A stretch of DNA of 64,000 bases from Roseateles sp. DAIF2 (GTDB lineage Bacteria > Pseudomonadota > Gammaproteobacteria > Burkholderiales > Burkholderiaceae_C). Positions 61,337-64,000 of this stretch are shown one piece after another. Below the pieces are notes generated by a model, which was not told the DNA's origin, ran no database searches, and saw only the letters and a list, made by a program, of their open reading frames with translations. Every line of letters starts with the position of its first letter. Positions within the stretch are counted from its first letter, which is position 1. Where the stretch lies: contig NZ_CP049919.1 in the NCBI RefSeq assembly GCF_015624425.1, positions 2,790,001 through 2,854,000 on the forward strand. The letters run 5' to 3'. A program made the position numbers and the translations under genes.

Positions 61337-63688
61337 GTGCGACACGACCCCTTCTTCGACGGCGCCAATGGCAAGCCGGCCGGTCCGCCCAGCCTCTATC
61401 TGGCGGCGGAAGGCGGCGGTGCGCCGCCGCCGCGTGCCGTCGACGAACCCGAGGTCGATATCGGCGACCCGCTGCTGCAGGCCCTGGTCTGGCTGACCCA
61501 GCACCATGGCCGCGCCCGCTCGGCGGAATCGCTGCGCGCCGGCCAGCCGGGCGAGGGCCCGCTGGCGCCGGACCAGGCGCTGCGCCTGATGCGCGAGGCC
61601 GGCTACAACGCCGGCCTGGTGCGCAAGAACATCGACGATCTGAGCCCGCTGCTGCTGCCGGCGGTGCTGCTGCTCAATGGCGGGGACGCCTGCGTGCTGG
61701 TGCGCCGCCTGGGCGCGGAGGAGGGCCAGGGCGGCCGGCCGCGCTACGAGGTGGTGTTCCCGGGCGCCGAGGCCAATGTCTGCGTCGCCGCGGCCGAGGA
61801 GCTGGAGGCCGAGTTCAGCGGCTTCGTGCTGCTGGCCACCCTGCAGGAAACCGCGTCGGCACAGAGCCGCGCCGATCCGCTGCTGCGCGCCGAGGGCAGC
61901 CATTGGCTGTGGGGCACGCTGAAGCGCTTCATCCCCTATTACCGCGCCGCGATGGTGGCGGCCCTGCTCAGCAATGTGCTGATGCTGGTGTCGGGCCTGG
62001 TCACGATGGTGATCTACGACAAGGTGATCCCGAACCAGAGCTTCGTGACCCTGTGGACCCTGGCGATCGGCGCCGCGCTGGCGCTGGGCTTCGACCTGTT
62101 CGCGCGCCAGCTGCGCGCGCACCTGATCGACCTGGCCGGGCGCAAGGCCGACCTGATCATCGGCTCCAAGCTGTTCCGCCAGACCCTGGGCGTGCGCATG
62201 GAGCACAAGCCGAACTCGGCCGGCTCCTATGCCCATACCCTGGCGCAGATCGAGGTGGTGCGCGACTTCTTCACCTCGGCCAGCGTCTCGGTGGTCTCGG
62301 ACCTGCCCTTCATCGTGATCTTCGTCGCGATGGCCTTCGTCGTCGGCGGCCCGCTGGGCTGGGTGCTGGTGATCGCGATCCCGCTGATCCTGGGCCTGAC
62401 CTGGGCCATCCAGGGCCGCATGCGCCGCGCGGTGCGCAGCAATATGGCCGAGATGGCCGACCTGCAGGGCACCCTGGTCGAGGCGATCGAGGGCCTGGAG
62501 GATCTGAAGACCTCGGGCGCCGAGGGCCGCTTCCTGCGCACCTATGAAACCAGCACCGCGCTGGCCGCCGAATCGGCGCTGCGCACGCGCGACATGCACA
62601 GCTGGAGCAACAACCTGTCGATGACTCTGCAGCAGGGCATCACGCTGGTGATGCTGGTCTGGGGCGTCTACCTGATCGAGGCCGGCGCGGTGACCGCCGG
62701 CTCGCTGATCGGCGCGGTGATGTTCGCCGGCCGCGCGATCGCGCCGCTGGGCAGCGTCGTCAGCCTGGCCGCCCGCTACCAGGGCGCGCGCGCGGCGCTG
62801 ATCTCGCTGGACCAGCTGATGGCCAAGCCGACCGAGCGCGTGGCCGACCGCAACTATGTGCCGCTGAACCAGATCAGCGGCGCGATGGGCCTGCAGGACG
62901 TGGGCTTTTCCTACCCGATGGCGGGCGAGGGCACGCCGCCCAAGGTGCTGAAGGGCGTGACCCTGAAGCTGCGCCCGAGCGAACGCCTGGCGGTGCTGGG
63001 CCGTATCGGCAGCGGCAAGTCCACCGTGCTGCGCCTGCTGGCCGGCCTGTACCAGCCGAGCGAGGGCCTGGTCGATGTCGACGGCATCGACCTGCGCCAG
63101 ATCGACCCGGCCGAGTTCCGCGCCCGGGTCGGCTTCGTCTCGCAGGAGCCGCGCCTGTTCCACGGCACGCTGCGCGACAACGTGTTGATGGGCCGCGCCC
63201 ATATCGACGCGGCGCGCCTGGTCGAGGTGGCGCGCCTGACCGGGCTGGACCGCGTGATCGCCGGCCATCCGCTGGGCTGGGATCTGCCGGTCGGCGAGAT
63301 GGGCAGCCTGCTCTCGGGCGGTCAGCGCCAGCTGGTGGCGCTGGCGCGCGCGCTGGTGACGCGCCCGAAGATCCTCTTGATGGACGAGCCGACCAGCTCG
63401 ATGGACGCGCAGTCCGAGGTCGCCTTCCTGCGCCAGCTGCGCGACGCGGCGGGCGACTGCACCCTGGTGGTCGTCACGCACCGCCCGGCGGTGCTGGAGC
63501 TGGTGAACCGCATCGCGGTGATGGACGCCGGCCGCCTGGTGATGGACGGCCCGCGCGACCAGGTGCTGGCCGCGCTGTCCGGCGTGCGCCCGGCGCAGCA
63601 GCCGGCCGCCGAGGCCGCCGCCGCCGAATCCTCCAATCTGCACATGCATCCGACCGCGCAGCCGGTGCAGCGCTCGGCCTCGGTCTGA
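61337..63688 (+). CDS. type I secretion system permease/ATPase (LapB/LssB-like)
   Basis: A 783-residue ABC exporter starting at GTG (61337) with AAGGA 10 bases upstream. Residues 40-165 resemble a C39 peptidase-like domain, but the catalytic Cys/Gln motif is absent, as in HlyB-type non-cleaving exporters. Membrane domain with IPYYRAAMVAALLSNVLMLV follows. ATPase: Walker A GRIGSGKST (Lys561), LSGGQRQL signature, Walker B ILLMDEP. This group secretes large RTX adhesins or other C-terminal-signal proteins; the substrate is not in the window. Confidence 0.92.
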   Translation: MRHDPFFDGANGKPAGPPSLYLAAEGGGAPPPRAVDEPEVDIGDPLLQALVWLTQHHGRARSAESLRAGQPGEGPLAPDQALRLMREAGYNAGLVRKNIDDLSPLLLPAVLLLNGGDACVLVRRLGAEEGQGGRPRYEVVFPGAEANVCVAAAEELEAEFSGFVLLATLQETASAQSRADPLLRAEGSHWLWGTLKRFIPYYRAAMVAALLSNVLMLVSGLVTMVIYDKVIPNQSFVTLWTLAIGAALALGFDLFARQLRAHLIDLAGRKADLIIGSKLFRQTLGVRMEHKPNSAGSYAHTLAQIEVVRDFFTSASVSVVSDLPFIVIFVAMAFVVGGPLGWVLVIAIPLILGLTWAIQGRMRRAVRSNMAEMADLQGTLVEAIEGLEDLKTSGAEGRFLRTYETSTALAAESALRTRDMHSWSNNLSMTLQQGITLVMLVWGVYLIEAGAVTAGSLIGAVMFAGRAIAPLGSVVSLAARYQGARAALISLDQLMAKPTERVADRNYVPLNQISGAMGLQDVGFSYPMAGEGTPPKVLKGVTLKLRPSERLAVLGRIGSGKSTVLRLLAGLYQPSEGLVDVDGIDLRQIDPAEFRARVGFVSQEPRLFHGTLRDNVLMGRAHIDAARLVEVARLTGLDRVIAGHPLGWDLPVGEMGSLLSGGQRQLVALARALVTRPKILLMDEPTSSMDAQSEVAFLRQLRDAAGDCTLVVVTHRPAVLELVNRIAVMDAGRLVMDGPRDQVLAALSGVRPAQQPAAEAAAAESSNLHMHPTAQPVQRSASV

Positions 63689-63704
63689 TGCGGGTGGCTG
63701 AAGC

Positions 63705-64000
63705 ATGAGCGGCGTGGCGCGCGACGAGAACATGTTCCTCAGCGCGGTGGCGCGGGCGCAGGTCGATGAGCCGCTGCCGCGCGTCACCTGGGTGCTGTAC
63801 CTGCTGCTGGCGGCGCTGGTGGTGGCCCTGACCTGGTCCTCGCTGGCCCAGGTCGACCAGGTCACGCGCAGCGACGGCCGCATCGTGCCGGATGGGCGCG
63901 AGCAGGTGATCGCCAGCATGGAGATCGGCATCCTGCGCGAGCTGCTGGTGCGCGAGGGCCAGCAGGTGGAGCAGGGCCAGGAGCTGGCGCGGCTGGACCC
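63705..64000 (+). CDS. HlyD family secretion adaptor, partial
   Basis: The first 98 codons of a membrane fusion protein, cut by the window end. A short cytoplasmic start (MSGVARDENMFLS), a transmembrane helix (WVLYLLLAALVVALTW), then the beginning of the periplasmic lipoyl domain (QVTRSDGRIVPDGREQVIAS; GILRELLVREGQQVEQGQEL). Sixteen bases after the ABC exporter stop, so it is its adaptor. Confidence 0.9.
   Translation, partial: MSGVARDENMFLSAVARAQVDEPLPRVTWVLYLLLAALVVALTWSSLAQVDQVTRSDGRIVPDGREQVIASMEIGILRELLVREGQQVEQGQELARLD

Noticed and set aside
61175..63931. Long minus-strand open frame (918 codons) opposite the type I exporter
   Set aside because: Shadow frame of a GC-rich gene; no motif, and it runs through the exporter and into the HlyD gene.

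Overview
This is about 64 kb of very GC-rich chromosomal DNA, densely packed with genes. Most genes have clear orthologues in Burkholderiales (Betaproteobacteria). The TCA block acnB ... lyase-mdh-gntR-sdhCDAB-sdhE-gltA and the exosortase-A-associated acyl-CoA ligase/PLP decarboxylase/ACP set suggest a Roseateles/Mitsuaria/Rubrivivax-like member of the order. That placement is an inference from gene content and order; no rRNA or marker tree was available.

Layout: (1) 1-6.3 kb is the edge of an exosortase A (PEP-CTERM/exopolysaccharide) locus: ACP on the minus strand; acyl-CoA ligase, PLP decarboxylase, low-molecular-weight phosphatase, ATP-grasp enzyme and polysaccharide deacetylase on the plus strand. 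(2) 6.3-20.9 kb holds a periplasmic CpdB-type nucleotidase, a histidine kinase/TPR response-regulator pair, a bacterial lipoxygenase with a complete iron-ligand set, a 1676-residue protein kinase/ATPase/GAF/GGDEF fusion, and an erythromycin-esterase-family protein with a DUF3592-like membrane protein. (3) 20.9-33.3 kb is the TCA cluster: acnB, a VapBC toxin-antitoxin pair with a palindromic operator, a secreted protein, a citrate-lyase-like gene, mdh, a GntR regulator, sdhCDAB, sdhE and gltA. (4) 33.3-38.9 kb has a 200-bp REP/MITE-like inverted-repeat element, then a LacI-controlled nucleoside salvage operon (ribokinase, nucleoside hydrolase, MTA/SAH deaminase family) and a methyltransferase. 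(5) 39-54.2 kb contains purL, a small gene under a near-consensus LexA box, a signal peptidase, an MFS exporter, an LLM flavin oxidoreductase, a CHASE/PAS histidine kinase, an HtrA-like protease, a DUF1624 protein, rlmB, a MASE1-GGDEF cyclase and upp. (6) 54.2-57.8 kb shows a decayed MocR regulator joined to the tail of an EamA transporter by a deletion, then a dehydrogenase/split chromate transporter operon. (7) 57.9-64 kb ends with DUF1993, two unknown genes, a SPINDLY-type O-GlcNAc transferase and a type I secretion ABC transporter with the start of its HlyD adaptor.

How the parts work together: the TCA genes form an almost complete oxidative module around one GntR regulator with a clear palindrome. 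The nucleoside operon would release ribose and phosphorylate it. The window has two GGDEF proteins, both with intact catalytic and product-inhibition motifs, and three histidine kinase/regulator proteins. No tRNA, rRNA, CRISPR array, insertion sequence or prophage was recognised.
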